Shown here piece after piece: positions 32,669 to 44,956 of a stretch of 64,000 bases of DNA. The stretch is from positions 94,533,442 to 94,597,441 of the forward strand of contig CM070874.1 of NCBI GenBank assembly GCA_036365515.1. Direction: 5' to 3'. Both the position numbers and the translations under genes were made by a program. The stretch comes from Torymus aiolomorphi (lineage: Eukaryota; Arthropoda; Insecta; Hymenoptera; Torymidae). Position 1 is the stretch's first letter, and the number at the start of each line of letters is the position of its first letter. The notes under the pieces are model-generated. The model did not search any database and had not been told where the DNA came from. It saw nothing but the letters and a program-made list of their open reading frames with translations.

Positions 32669-32942
32669 TATCAGTAGTTTGTCCCACTTTAGGATGAAGT
32701 TCGATTAACCTATAAGGTTAATATTGTCCCAGTATTGGTTTTATTTGTACCGCTCTAGGATTTATCTTAAAAATCGTGTCCTACTAAAGGGTGAATAGGC
32801 TACCAATAAACAGTATTTTTTTAAACTTTTATAACATTTTAAAAACATTATTTTATTCATGAAATCAATTAAATGAAGTCAAACTATCTGTTTCAATTTT
32901 GATTTCACAAAAAAAAAAAAATTTACTATTCTTAAATCATAT
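32669..32942. other. AT-rich stretch without recognised features
   Basis: No coding frame or repeat unit seen. An A-run at 32908-32920 precedes the LTR-like block. Confidence 0.4.
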
Positions 32943-32944
32943 GT

Positions 32945-34553
32945 TGTAACGGTGTGACTCCGCCCCCCCCCCCGGATGCTTCTCGAGTTTACCAAGGTTC
33001 AGTTGTGGGGGATAAGGATGTTCAGGTGGCTTGAATGAACTTACAAGACACTATTTTAGCAAAAAGAAATAACAACAATATAAGTTTATTTACGAACTAA
33101 AGAAATATAAAGTGTATAAACAATAATGGGAAATAATAATAACAACAGTGGTTAGGCCGTCTGCCACGCCGTAGATTAAGCCATCTGAAACACACAAGAC
33201 CAGAAAACGCACTTACTTCGGAGTACAATTTGAGTCGCACGCTAACGCCCTCTCGCGGCGGGCGGTTTTTCCGACGATTGGTATCGAGCGCAGGGTGGTT
33301 ACAAGATGCGATCTGGATATAGTCGGGGAGAACGGTGTTTGTAGCGTCAGTACGTCAGTAGCAAGGGTGTTCCGTGTTCCGCCGTCTAGGAACGGGTCAG
33401 TTACTCGCCTAGACACGTGTGTGCACGAGGCCAAGGCGAGAGTTCATCCAGGAGCCAGTTCGTTCCTGCCCCGTGTGTGCACGATGGCAGAGACGCGGCT
33501 GGTTCCGGTGTTCCGCCGTCTACGAACGGTGTCACTCTCCTAGGGACGTGTGTGCACGAACCCTGGGTAAGTTCAACCTCGAGGAACTCGTATGTTCCTA
33601 CCCCGTATGTGCACGGCGGTAGGAACACCTCGTGTTCCGGTGTTCCTTGAAATTACGGGTCTGGATAGGTTCGCGTTCCTCTAGAGCTGTATGTGCACGA
33701 TCACCAGCGAAGCTGCACCGTTCCGGAGCTATCCTGACCTACCCCCCGTGTGTGCACGATCGTAGGGAAGGAATGAGTCCTAGTCCTTCAACGTTCCTGT
33801 TCCGGATAGTCTAGGAACCCTCAGGTACACGTGTGTGCACGTTGTATCTGGTGTTCGTATTCCAGGAGTCACTCTGACTCTAGCGACGTGTGTGCACGAT
33901 GTTAGAATCAGCGGCAATGCCGAAGAGAGACGGTCAGTCTAGGTTCGTCGTATAGTTCGTGGTCCACTGGCGTAAACTCGTCTAGGTACCGCGTAGTTCG
34001 TCGCGGAGAGGATAGACGTGTGCTCCGGACGTTCTAAGGCGAAGATCGACGTCGGAGACGGATCGATCGTCGCACTTGGAAACGCTGCCGCAAGGAAATA
34101 CTGGAAACGGAATGTTTGGACGAATTAGCCTGTGTGTGCACAGTGCCAAGCGGTTAATCAGGAAAGATGATGACTGGAGAACGGTCGGTAAAGGTCTGTC
34201 TCACACTCGGGTGAGCAGGGGTTATATAGGCGGAATTTCCCGCGCAAGCTGCGCGCGTTGCGATTGCGCGCGCCGCGGCGCGCGTCGATAGCGTAGCGCG
34301 AGGAGCGGGGATGCGCGAGCGTGCCGGCGCGTGAGTGAAGCGGCGTGAGCGCCCGCGCGCAAATGAAATACTAACCTATCCGACCGGCGGTGCGCCCGCC
34401 CGCGCGAAAGCAATATTAACCTAACTGACGGGCGGTGCGCCTGCGCTCACGCAGAAGACTAACCTCAACTGGCCGCGATGACTTAGCAACGAGGAACGGT
34501 AGCCTCATTGCAATGTATAAGAGTTAGGTGGTCGTAAGTGTCCCTGTAATGGC
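32945..34553 (-). mobile_element. LTR-like block, probably solo LTR on the minus strand
   Basis: Read on the minus strand the block starts near TGTAGCCATTACAGG, has a TATATAACC box near 34216 and an AATAAACTTATATTG poly(A)-like signal near 33090, and ends CACACCGTTACA. TG...CA ends, TATA and poly(A) signals in this order fit an LTR of about 1.6 kb. No target duplication is evident and a MITE abuts the right end, so the boundary is tentative. Confidence 0.4.
33410..33910. repeat. Diverged tandem units around CGTGTGTGCACGA
   Basis: The word (C)GTGTGTGCACGA or a one-base variant recurs near 33415, 33472, 33548, 33605, 33690, 33750, 33830 and 33888, at spacings of 57-85 bases, with GGTTCCGGTGTTCC-type text between. 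It looks like an old tandem array within the LTR-like block; possibly a repeated binding site. Confidence 0.6.
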
Positions 34554-34555
34554 TA

Positions 34556-34826
34556 CACTGAAAAAAATTTGGCACTCCAGCTGACCCGATAAGTACATAC
34601 GCTATGCCGAAAGTAGGGTCGAATGTTGTACCGCGGTTCGGCACATCTCCTGCTCCGTACTGGCACAGCTCCTGTCCCGTAAAAGCATCGCGCGCCCCGT
34701 ACTGGCACAGCTCCTCTCCCGTTAGGGACAAACGCTGTACCAAAAGTGGGTGGTCTGACACACGCAGCGAAGGGGGCGCTGACGAACTGTGATGGAAACA
34801 GACGCCGTACCAAATTTTTTTTAGTG
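34556..34826. mobile_element. MITE of 271 bp with TA target duplication
   Basis: CACTGAAAAAAATTTGG at 34556 and CCAAATTTTTTTTAGTG ending at 34826 are inverted repeats with one mismatch. Both ends are flanked by TA, the duplication of Tc1/mariner-type insertion. The interior has a repeated GTACTGGCACAGCTCCTG-type segment and no ORF of note. Confidence 0.75.
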
Positions 34827-34828
34827 TA

Positions 34829-35489
34829 TTTTACATTATTAGTCATTGAAAATCGTACTTAACAACTTCCGAGGAGCAATTCGGTTCGCATTGTCTCTCT
34901 GCTCGACCTCTGCTTTTTTACAAGGGAAATCCGCTTTGCAATTAGCGATCGCTACAGCGCAGCGAAACTTTTTTTCTCGGTCTCTCCCGAGAGCAAGAGC
35001 GAGAGCGAGACAGAGAGAGACAGAGAATTGGCATGTCGAATGTCATCGATTGAAGGGTGCCCCGGTACCTTCACCTGTGAGTGTGCAAAAGTCAGGACAA
35101 TACGAGAACAGAGCGGGTTTCTATATATGACTGGCGTATTAGTTTGTTATGAAAAATTGTTAGTTCGAGTTTGGCCTTTTTGTTTTGATGTTCATAATTA
35201 GTAATTATTGCAATGTTCTTTGTAAATAAATAATAAAACTTTGATTTCTTAATTACACTTGAGTCGAATTTGCCTCAGTATGAAATTATTGAAATTAGAC
35301 TCGTGCAAACATATTAGATGTATTGGAAGAGCAAAATAATGCCGTTAGAAATAAATCAAATAATGTATAGCACGTATCCAAATACATTCTCTTAATAAAT
35401 TTTCACTCAACATCCTAACAACATTTCGGTTTCGATTTCGCATAAAACAATTTAGCTTCGTTCAGTTCCCCAACAGAATCGTTTTACCT
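34829..35489. other. Unassigned flank
   Basis: A GAGAGC-rich patch lies near 34985-35025. The remainder is mixed DNA with AATAAATAATAAAAC near 35225. No supported gene. Confidence 0.35.
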
Positions 35490-37555
35490 ATGTCTATTAA
35501 ACTAGCACCGCCACTAATAACCGCAACTATGAAAACTCTACCATAATTTATTGCTAATTTGTTGCTAATTTGTTACGCAAACCCCGAATTTGTTGCTCCA
35601 GTCGTTTCCGAGATATCCTGGTAGTGCTACCTTAAGACTTAACTCAGCACAGCCACAGCTGTATTTTTTGATCGAATAAAGATATTTCAATCATTAAAGC
35701 GGGATAATTTGTTGCTAATTTGTTGCTTTGAGATTGGGTTAGATCCAAAATCGATAGTCCAACGGGAATGTAGGAAATCGACTTTCGAGCGCTCTAAATA
35801 GTGTTTTATTTAGTAAAACGGTAAGTAGCAAATTCAAAACTGTGGCAACCGTTGAGGCTAATTTTGCTAAATTATAATTCCCGCAAAATTATAATTTGTT
35901 GCTTCAAGATAAGCCAGGTTTGGGGTCCAAAAATTGATCGAAAACGCAAGAAAACGTGTTTTGGACGCTGTAAATGGTGTTTTACTTCGTAAAACGCTAA
36001 GCAACAAATTCATAACTGTGCAGAATGTTGTCTTTAACATGTTGCTAAGTTTTTACAGTATTCCTGAATTTGTTGCTTCACAATAGGCTAGATCCCGGAG
36101 TCGAAAGTCGATCGAAAACGCAAAAAGAAAACTGTTTTGGACGCTGTAATGGGGTTTTATTCAGTAAATCGGTGAGTAACAAATTTATAACTGTGCGAAA
36201 TGTTGTTATTGTGAGCAATGATTTTGTTAATATGTTGATAAGTTCTTAGGCTTTTTTAAATCTCGAATAATTAAACAAACAACTATTGGATATTTTGTTA
36301 CTAATTTGTTGTCAATTTGTTAGGCATACGGTTACCAAATCGTGGTCGCTCGCATTATTTCCGAAAAAAAGAGATAGCTACACCGGGTTTCGCCTAGACT
36401 TCGTCGGTAAGTTTCCGCTAATTTTTTACGCTATACCATCGTTTTGGTCACTCAAGCCGATTTCTAGACACAATCGCGAATGCATCTGAAAATTCGAGCC
36501 GGAAATTTCACTACCATATTTACCCAGCCATTAACGTTAGAAATAGCAGGTTTCACCTGCCAGGGCGAAACCCGATGTAGCTATCTCTATTCGCTGAGGA
36601 GATACAAACGTCGATAATCTGGCTTAACCCATTAAGTCCTGAATGGACAAATTTTCACTAAAGTTTTCAACGCTTATATTTTATGTGAAAATGAATTGTA
36701 AAAAGTATATGAATAAGCGTATTCGATGTAAAATTTGATGATCTTTCAGAATCTTTGGTTAGATTTTTCAAAAAATTTAACTGTCGAACACTACATGATT
36801 TTTTAAAAAAAAACATGATTTAAAAAAAAAAAAAAAATTTCATTTCGATTTTTCAAATGGAATGCATTTAAGATTTAATTATCAAAATGCAAAAAACGTG
36901 GCCTCGAGACCTAAACTTGAAAATCTAACGATTTAGGTTTTGAAAAAAAATTTTAAACCACACAACATGGCGGCTGAAACGCAGAAAAATCATAAAAATC
37001 TTCTGGAATTATTTACTCGAAAAAGATGGACTTTAGAGAAAAATTTCACTGAAGAAAAAGTTCTTAGAATTGATTAAAGAACACGCTGGAATTTTTTCAG
37101 AAACATTAGAAGCGTTTTTGAAATTTGAAAATTTTGAAAAATTCTGAAATTTGCCAAAAACTTTTGGAAAAATTCCGGCATGTTCTTTGATCAATTCTAA
37201 GAATATTTTCTTCAGTAACATTTTTTTCTAAAGTCGATCATTTTTGAGTAAATAATTCCGAAAATTTTCAACAATTAATATGTGATTTTTCTATTTGGTT
37301 GCAGATAATTTGTTGGTAAGAAAGTTAAATCTAGAATAAATTGATATACGAACATTCTTTAGCCGTCAAAAATTTTTTGCCGTTGCCCAGTTCTTACCAC
37401 GTGGAGGTAAATGTATGTGAAGAACCTTTTTTATTTTTTTTTTATTTTTTTATTTTTTTTTATTTTTTTTTTATTTTTTTGTTTATTTTAATTTTTTGTT
37501 TTATTTTCTTATTGATATGACATAAGTTCTACGTTTTTTAATGAACTGAGCTAAA

Positions 37556-39194
37556 ACAAGTATTACAAAAATAAGCATCGCAATTCTTAGACATTTTGTT
37601 GATTCTTTTTGAGCATTTTTGGAAATTCTTGCAATTTTTTTTTTCTCGCATCTTATTAATTCATGAGACTCTTTCTTTCCTTTTCTACTCTTGGCGAGAT
37701 AAAATTCAGCAATGGCTAAAACCATCTCTTTTGATCCAATTTTTTTGCCACTATTCGATAAATTACAAATTACAAGTGCATTGGTTATTGATGATTGGAT
37801 GAGACGAAGAAACATTGGCCAAGTCCATCTTTTGGCTCTTATACATGGCATCAAATTACTACAATGTCCATCATGTAGATCGACACCGCCCATGTACTTA
37901 TTGTAAAGTGTAAATGCTCTGGGAAAAGGTAAATCATTTTTACTTTTCGATTCTTTTGAATACCTTTTTGCAGTTGATAATGGTTCAACGCCTGCTGCGG
38001 TTGAAAGTAGAGAAACAGGCTTTGAATCCATCACAGTGATGAAATTCAAACCGCTTTTTTCTTCATGTTTGACAGAAATTGTACCTCTGACTGCTTTTTT
38101 ATCCAATTCATTGTCAATATTTACTCTGTTTCTTCTTACGGTGCCCGTAGCTTTCAAGCCAATCGATCGCAAATGAATCAGTAAGTCAGGGTTACAAAAA
38201 AAATTATCAAAATATAAATGATATTGAGCAATTTTCTTTGGGGAAAGAGTAGTAAGCAGTTTTTGAACCATCATCAAAACTACACGACTTCCTAAGGCAC
38301 ATTTAGATAATTTTACTTTTTTATCAGCTGAATAAATGTTCGAACCTTTGCCGCAATAAATATCACTGCAGAACAGATACCCTTCGCAATTACAAAGTCC
38401 CCACATTTTTATTCCAAATCGCACAGGCTTGTCTTTCAGAAACTGGAGCAAGATGGTTCGTCCATGAAATTTCACCATCATTTCATCGACAGATAAAGCA
38501 GTAGAGAAGAACCCAAATTGCAAGGCATTTTTATTAAAAATTTCCAGAAATTTCCATACTCTCCAAGCTCTGTCATCGACATTTTTATCTTCAGGTTTGG
38601 AAAGTTTTATTTTAGCTTTTATCTTGAGAAATTTGTCGCGACTCATTGCCTTAGCTATTGCAGGGCATTCTAGCAATAAGTTGGAAGACCAATAGTCTTT
38701 CTGGGATTTCCTTTGATTAATAATTGATGTAATAATCACCCCCAAAAAACATCAAAATCATTCATCGTCAAGTTATAACCATTCATTTGAGTACTTTCAA
38801 TAATATAATTCTTCAACTCAGTAGAAAAAAAAAGTTCAAATAACTCTACGCATGAAGAATCACAAATAAACTTTTTTGTTTTTTCAGACAACAAATTATT
38901 ATTTTCGAAGTAATTATTGTATAATTTTTCTCCATTCACCCATTTATAAACATAGTCTGGCTCTAATTTTGATTGATTCTCTTCATAATTGTTTAAAACC
39001 TGTGAATAACTAACTGATGGAATATCATTTTGTGAGTTCTGACAATCTTCTGATTCAGAATCAGAATCGGAATAGTCAGAATCATCATCCTGAGGAATAA
39101 CTAATGCACCAGAATTTCCATTTTCTTGCTCTTCAATTTCTATATTTTGTATGTAATTAGATTTTTTACGACGCTTTGTTAACGAACCCAACAT
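37556..39194 (-). pseudogene. piggyBac transposase
   Basis: The DDE/D transposase cuts and pastes the element at TTAA. The N-terminal frame (39194-38736) starts MLGSLTKRRKKSN, has an acidic serine-rich stretch and ends with NDFDVFWG. The main frame (to 37501) continues with GVIITSIINQRKSQKDYW. In its numbering the three catalytic aspartates are D87 (SVDEMMVKFHGR), D180 (YHLYFDNFF) and D289 (NKYMGGVDLHD). The frames shift at about 38740. A second shift near 37590 hides the C-terminal cysteine-rich domain, which reads CDAYFCNTCF in another frame ending about 37556. Catalytic residues are intact. Confidence 0.92.
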
Positions 39195-39199
39195 TTTTT

Positions 39200-39644
39200 A
39201 TGTAATGTGACAATGTATTTTCGTAAGAAATTTCGCTGTACATACAATAGTACCGAAAATATACTCAATGGCAGCTTATAACTTCGATTTTTTCAGCGAA
39301 TAAAAGTGAAAAAAAATAGATAAAGAAATATTATAATTTTAAAGAAAAATTTATAATTGATAAAAGAATGATTTTATTATGTCATCGTCAAGTGAATTGT
39401 GTCATGTAATATATCGAACTATTTTCGTGCGAAATTTCGCTGTACATGCAATAGTACCGAAAAATGCTCGATAGCAGCTTATAATTTCGATTTTTTAGCC
39501 AATACAAGTGAACAAAAATACATAAAGAAATATTATAATATGAAAAGAAAATTCATATGTTGATAAAAAAATAATTTTATTATTTCATAATCAAGTGAAT
39601 TATATAGTGAACCTATTACTCGAAAGTGAACTAAAATATAGATT
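39200..39644. repeat. Tandem duplication upstream of the piggyBac transposase
   Basis: ATTTCGCTGTACATACAATAG near 39230 recurs as ATTTCGCTGTACATGCAATAG near 39435, with about 200 bases of similar text each time. This is the promoter side of the transposase gene. Confidence 0.8.
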
Positions 39645-41272
39645 CAGATTAATTGTTGAAAATTTTCGGAATTATTTACTCAAAAATGATCGACTTTAGA
39701 AAAAAATGTTACTGAAGAAAATATTCTTAGAATTGATCAAAGAACATGCAGGAATTTTTCCAAAACTTTTTGGCAAATTTCAAAATTTTTCAAAATTTTC
39801 AAATTTTGAAAAATTTAAAAACGCTTCTAATGTTTCTGAAAAAATTCCAGCGTGTTCTTTAATCAATTCTAAGAACTTTTTCTTCAGTGAAATTTTTCTC
39901 TAAAGTCCATCTTTTTCGAGTAAATAATTCCAGAAGATTTTTATGATTTTTCAGCGTTTCAGCCGCCATGTTGTGTGTTTTAAAATTTTTTTTCAAAACC
40001 TAAATCGTTAGATTTTCAAGTTTAGGTCTCGAGGCCACGTTTTTTGCATTTTGATAATTAAATCTTAAATGCATTCCATTTGGAAAATCGAAATGAAAAT
40101 TTTTTTTTTTTTTTTAAACCATGTTTTTTTTGAAAAAATCATGTAGTGTTCGACAGTTAAATTTTTTGAAAAATCTAACCAAAGATTCTGAAAGATTATC
40201 AAATTTTACATCGAATACGCTTATTCATATACTTTTTACAATTCATTTTCACATAAAATATAAGCGTTGAAAACTTTAGTGAAAATTTGTCCATTCAGGA
40301 CTTAATGGGTTAAGAATTAACCTACAGCTGCGTTTTTTTTCGGAAATAATGCGAGCGACAAAATCGCCGTATGCGAAACAAATTGGCAACAAATTAGTAA
40401 TAAAATATTCAATAGTTGTTTATTTAATTATTCGCGATTTAAAAAAGCCTAAAAACTTATCAACATATTAACAAAATTATTGCTCCCAATAACAACATTC
40501 CGCACAGTTTTGAATTTGTTACTAACCGATTTACTAAATAAAACCCATTTACGGCGTCCAAAACAGTTTTCTTTTTGCGTTTACGATCGACCTTCGACTC
40601 CGGGATCGTGCCTGTTTTGTAGCAACAAATTCGGGAATAGCCTTAAAAATTAGAAACATATTAATAACAACATTCCGCACAGTTATAAATTTGTTGCTTA
40701 CCGTTTTACGAAATAAAACACCATTTACATCGTCCAAAACACGTTTTCTTGCGTTTTCGGTCGATTTTTGGACTCGAAACCTGGCCTATCTTGAACCAAC
40801 AAATTATAATTTAGCGGGAATCATAATTTAGCAACATATTAGCCTCAACGGTTGCGGCAGTTTTGAATTTGCTACTTACCGTTTTACTAAATAAAATACA
40901 ATTTAGAGCGCCCGAAAGTCGATTTCTTACGTTCCCGTTGGACTATCGATTATGGGTCCAACCCAATCTCAAAGCAACAAATTAGCAATAAATTATCCCG
41001 CTTTAATGATTGAAATATCGTTATACGATCAAAAGATACAGCTGTGGCTGTGCTGAGTTAAGTCTTAAGTTAGTACCGCCTGGATTTCTCGACGCAACGG
41101 CTGGAGCAACAAATTCGAGAATAGCGTAACAAATTAGCAACAAATTAGCAATAAATTAAGGTATGGTTCATATTCGGCCCTCTACAGTGCCCGTACCTGA
41201 TTAATAAACATGGATTACATTTTCATCGACTAAAGAAAGAATCTCTGGAGAATGTTTTTTAAAAAGGTATAT

Positions 41273-41370
41273 CCCTGGTAGAAAATTAACCATAAGTTGG
41301 CCAGAATATGCTTAACCAGCATATGGCTTAGCCATATTCTGGCCAACTTGTGATTAATTTTCTACCAGGG
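41273..41370. mobile_element. 98-bp hairpin MITE, CCCTGGTAGAAA termini
   Basis: CCCTGGTAGAAAATTAA...AGTTGGCCAGAATATG is answered by CATATTCTGGCCAACT...TTAATTTTCTACCAGGG, arms of about 42 bases around a short loop. The terminus equals that of 31865-32668, so it is probably a deletion derivative of that family. Confidence 0.8.
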
Positions 41371-41832
41371 ATGTTACTAAGGGAGATATTTGAACACTGC
41401 TTTCGAATTATTGTAATTCAAAGTAGCATTCTTTTAGTTGGTAGGCGACCGCACGCTGCGAGTGCAAGAGAGAGGACACGCGTAAGCGAGAGAAACAGCG
41501 GGAATGCGGGGTTAGGTTATACTGACCGCTAAAATGTTCTCGTCTCGCCCAGCGTACAAAAAAACACGCGTGGCAGGCAAGAGATTCGACTCTCTCTTGC
41601 GACTAGATTCGACTTTCGCTTCCGACCACGAGTACCTAACTACCTTAAGGCGGTCTTACACCTAGTGGCTTCTGAGGCCAAAATCAGCTATAAAAAAGAG
41701 AAAAAGAAAAATGTTGTTTAAACAATATAAAGTATATATCCAATAAATATACTCTATTTCTGACAAAATGGCCCAAGACTTAATCTGTAGACCAATTTTA
41801 CTCAGAGATATAGCATTTCTAATTTTTTTCAT

Positions 41833-42157
41833 TTGGCGTCATTTTTTAAAAAAGCTAGTTCATGGATTTGCATGGGGGAGGGCCTGAATTACTTGAAATT
41901 TATCAAACTATAGCAAGAAGAGTTGGAAATATTGAAAAAAAAGTTTTCAATCATCTTAAAATGCTAAAAATCATAAAAAATCACAAAAATTCTTAAAATT
42001 AAGTAATTAAAAGTGGTTTTTAACATTTTAAGATTATTAAAATTTTTTTTTTAATATTTCCAACTCTTCTTGCCATAGTTCAATGCATTTCAAATAATGC
42101 AGGCCTTCTCCCATGCAAACCCATGAATTAGCTTTTTTAAAAAATAACGCCAAACTT
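41833..42157. repeat. 325-bp inverted repeat
   Basis: TTGGCGTCATTTTTTAAAAA near 41833 is mirrored by TTTTTAAAAAATAACGCCAA near 42137. The arms of about 125 bases also pair GAAGAGTTGGAAATATT with AATATTTCCAACTCTTC. Likely a MITE-like hairpin. Confidence 0.7.
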
Positions 42158-42734
42158 TAGAAAATGACATTTTGAGAAATAAGCTTGCAAAGAAAAATAC
42201 CATAAAACTCCAAAAATAATCAGCCATTTGATCCCCATTTTTTTCCTTCTTGAAACTCACTTTCCTGTATATCTGTTATCTGTTCTCCCATATAAAATGG
42301 TTACAACAGAAGCTCTGGCACCTTGCATGGATACTGCTAAGTCAGCAGCATTCATTCCATTAAAAACTACTGCTCAATCTGCCCTTCTTTTGTACTTTTG
42401 ATTCATCCACTGTTGAATCACTTTTTAACACATTGTACTGAGTTAGATTATTATTTATAATATTAAGATAACTGTAGAATATGCACCAGGTCTTATGAAA
42501 TATGAAATCTCACTCATCCAACTCGAAACTTAAGAAGCCATCACTGTTATAGACATAAGTAGAGTAGTACATAAAAGCCGCTAGGCCCATTTTTTAAATT
42601 TTCCCTTGATTACACATCTTGAACATAAAATATATCTTGAATTTAAGCCTGTATACTTGTGTGAGGGGGCTTTGTTGCTTTTAAGTATATCGATACATCT
42701 GGACACTTATTACAATTCACAAATCTTTTGAATT

Positions 42735-44545
42735 GAATTATAAATCCTATAGTTTGCGTAACAAATTAGCGACAAAATAAGGAATTATTTTCAGCCAACC
42801 CTTATGAAGTGGCTTTTCCAGTTTAATAGACATATTTGGCGTTCAGAATTTATATCTGTGGTCGTACCAACTTAATTCTTGAGGTAGCATGGCCTTAATA
42901 TCTCGGAAACAGCTGGAGTAACAACATCAGATTAGTGTAACCAATTAGCAACAAATTAGCAACAAAATATCCCATAGAAGTTTGTTAAATTATTCAAGAT
43001 TTTAAAAAATTACGTAAAGCGAGTGATGGCTGTGTACCGCTACTAGACGCCATTTTGATTTTGAAGATTTGGGACCTAGCCTATAATGAAGCAACAAATT
43101 AGCAACAAAATATGCCACCTGTCCCGTAAAAAAATGTTTTGTCGTTCAAAAGTTATAACTGTGGCTGTGCCAACTTAAGTCTTAAGGTAGCACGGCCTGA
43201 ATACCTCGGAAACAGCTGGAGCAACGAAATCGGGATTAGCGTAAAAAATTAGCAACAAATTAGCAACAAAATATCACACAGTAGTTTGTTGAATTTTTCA
43301 AGATTTAAAAAAATTACGTAAGTCGGGTGATGGCTGGGTACCGCCACAAGGTGCCATTTTGATTTTGACAATTTGTGACCTGGCCTATATTGGAGCAACA
43401 AATTAGCAACAAATTATGCTATCTCTCCCGTCAAAAAATGTTTCTTCGTTCAAAAGTTACAGCTGTGGCTGTGCTAGCTCCAGTTTTAAAGTAGCACCGC
43501 CACGATATCCGGAAAATGGCTTGAGCAACAAATTTAGGCTTAGCGTAAAAAATTAACCGCAAATTAGCAACCAAATATCCGATAGTTGTTTGCTGAATTA
43601 TTCGTCATTTAAGAAAAATACGTTAACCGAAGGATGCCCTGGTAGCGCGCATAGGCGTCATTTTGTTTTTGGAGAGTCGGGACCTAGCCTATCTTTAAGC
43701 AACAAATTAGCAACAAATTATGCCACCTGTCCCGTCTAAAAATGTTTTGTCGTTAAAAAGTTACAGCTGTGGCTGTGCTAGCTTAAGTCTTAAGCACTAC
43801 CAGGATATCTTGGAAACGGCTCCAGCAACAAATTTGAGCTGAGCGTAAAAAATTAGCAACAAATTAGCAACAAAATATCCGATAGTTGTTTGTTGAATTA
43901 TTCGTGATTTAAGAAAATTACGTAATGCTGAGTATAACCATGTTACGGCAATAGGCGCCATTTTGTGTTTCGAGAATCGGGACCTAGCCTATCTTGAAGC
44001 AACAAATTATGCCACCTGTCCCATCTAAAAATGTTTCGTCGTTAAAAAGTTGCAGCTGTGACGGTGCTAGCTTAAGTCTTAAAGTAGCATCGCCAGGATA
44101 TCTCGGAAACGGCTCGAGCAAAAAATTTGGGCTTAGCATAAAAAATTAGCAACAAATTAGCAACAAAATATCCGATAGTTGTTTATTGAATTATTCGTGA
44201 TTTAATAAAATTACGTAATCCGGAGTATGACCATGTTCCGGCAATAGACGCCATTTTGTTTTTCGAGATTCGAGACCTAGCCTATCTTGAAGCAACAAAT
44301 TAGCAACAAATTATGCCACCTGTCCCGTCAAAAAATGCTTTGTCGTTCAAAAGTTACAGCTGTGGCGGTGCTAGCTTAAGTCTTAAGTTCGCACCGCCAG
44401 GATATCTCGAAAGGACTGGAGCAACAAATTCGGGGTTTGCGTAACAAATTAGCAACAAATTAGCAACAAATTATGGTATAGTTTTCATAGTTGCGGTCGT
44501 TACTGGCGGTGCTAGCTTAATAGACATTTTACCTTTCAGTCCATG
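42735..44545. repeat. Foldback family copy 2: about six 300-bp tandem units
   Basis: Units carry GCAACAAATTAGCAACAAA, TTACAGCTGTGGCTGTGCTAG, CTTAAGTCTTAA, ATATCTCGGAAACGGCT, TGCCACCTGTCCCGTC and GGCGCCATTTTG in fixed order, recurring near 42760, 42950, 43255, 43560, 43857, 44155 and 44455. The right end (to GCTTAATAGACA) matches the inverted left end of copy 1. Non-coding. Confidence 0.85.
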
Positions 44546-44865
44546 GTAACCGATTCGGGGCTCACCTCACTGTAGCTCAACGCACGGTAAATACATTAAT
44601 GTCGATTCCTAATTAATGCCACGGGCGAGTCGAGGACTCGGCGTCCGCCGTTGCAGCCGCAACGAAAATATCACTTTGCGCTTTTCAGCCCATGCGGATG
44701 TGCACTGGCGCGATAATTATGCATTCGAAAAATACGCGCTATCAGCGCAAGAGTGACATTTACTGATTGGAAATTTCCTCGCGACGATTATTTTTCCCCA
44801 TCCACGCCACACCACCGCGCCCGTTCAGCGCGTGTAATTTCGCGAAAAATGAATATTTATGAGGT

Positions 44866-44867
<2 letters not shown>

Positions 44868-44953
<86 letters not shown>
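44868..44953. repeat. (CT)n microsatellite
   Basis: About 86 bases of pure CT. Confidence 0.98.

Positions 44954-44956
<3 letters not shown>

Larger units (their letters stand above)
36628..40309 (-). mobile_element. piggyBac-type transposon, 3.7 kb with long TIRs
   Basis: The element begins CCCATTAAGTCCTGAATGG and ends with the inverse, ACTTAATGGG. It is flanked by TTAA at 36624-36627 and 40310-40313, the piggyBac target. About 660 bases at each end are inverted copies (36628-37290 and 39645-40309), unusually long for the family. The transposase lies between on the minus strand. A related site without the insertion is visible near 63800. Confidence 0.93.
35490..41190. mobile_element. Long foldback element, copy 1 (host of the piggyBac)
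   Basis: The left arm (35490-36350) and right arm (40314-41190) are inverted copies, built of segments such as GTAAAACGGTAAGCAACAAA, TTTGTTGCTAATTTG and CGATAGTCCAACGGG. A single-copy centre lies at 36360-36623. The left terminus CTATTAAACTAGCACCGCC matches, inverted, the end at 44500-44530 and, directly, the start at 60518. There is no coding capacity of its own. A piggyBac sits at a TTAA beside the centre. Confidence 0.75.
41191..42734. other. Intervening DNA with two hairpin elements
   Basis: DNA between the foldback copies. It contains the two palindromes listed separately and otherwise short frames without a recognised product. The 41440-41650 part is less AT-rich. Confidence 0.45.
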
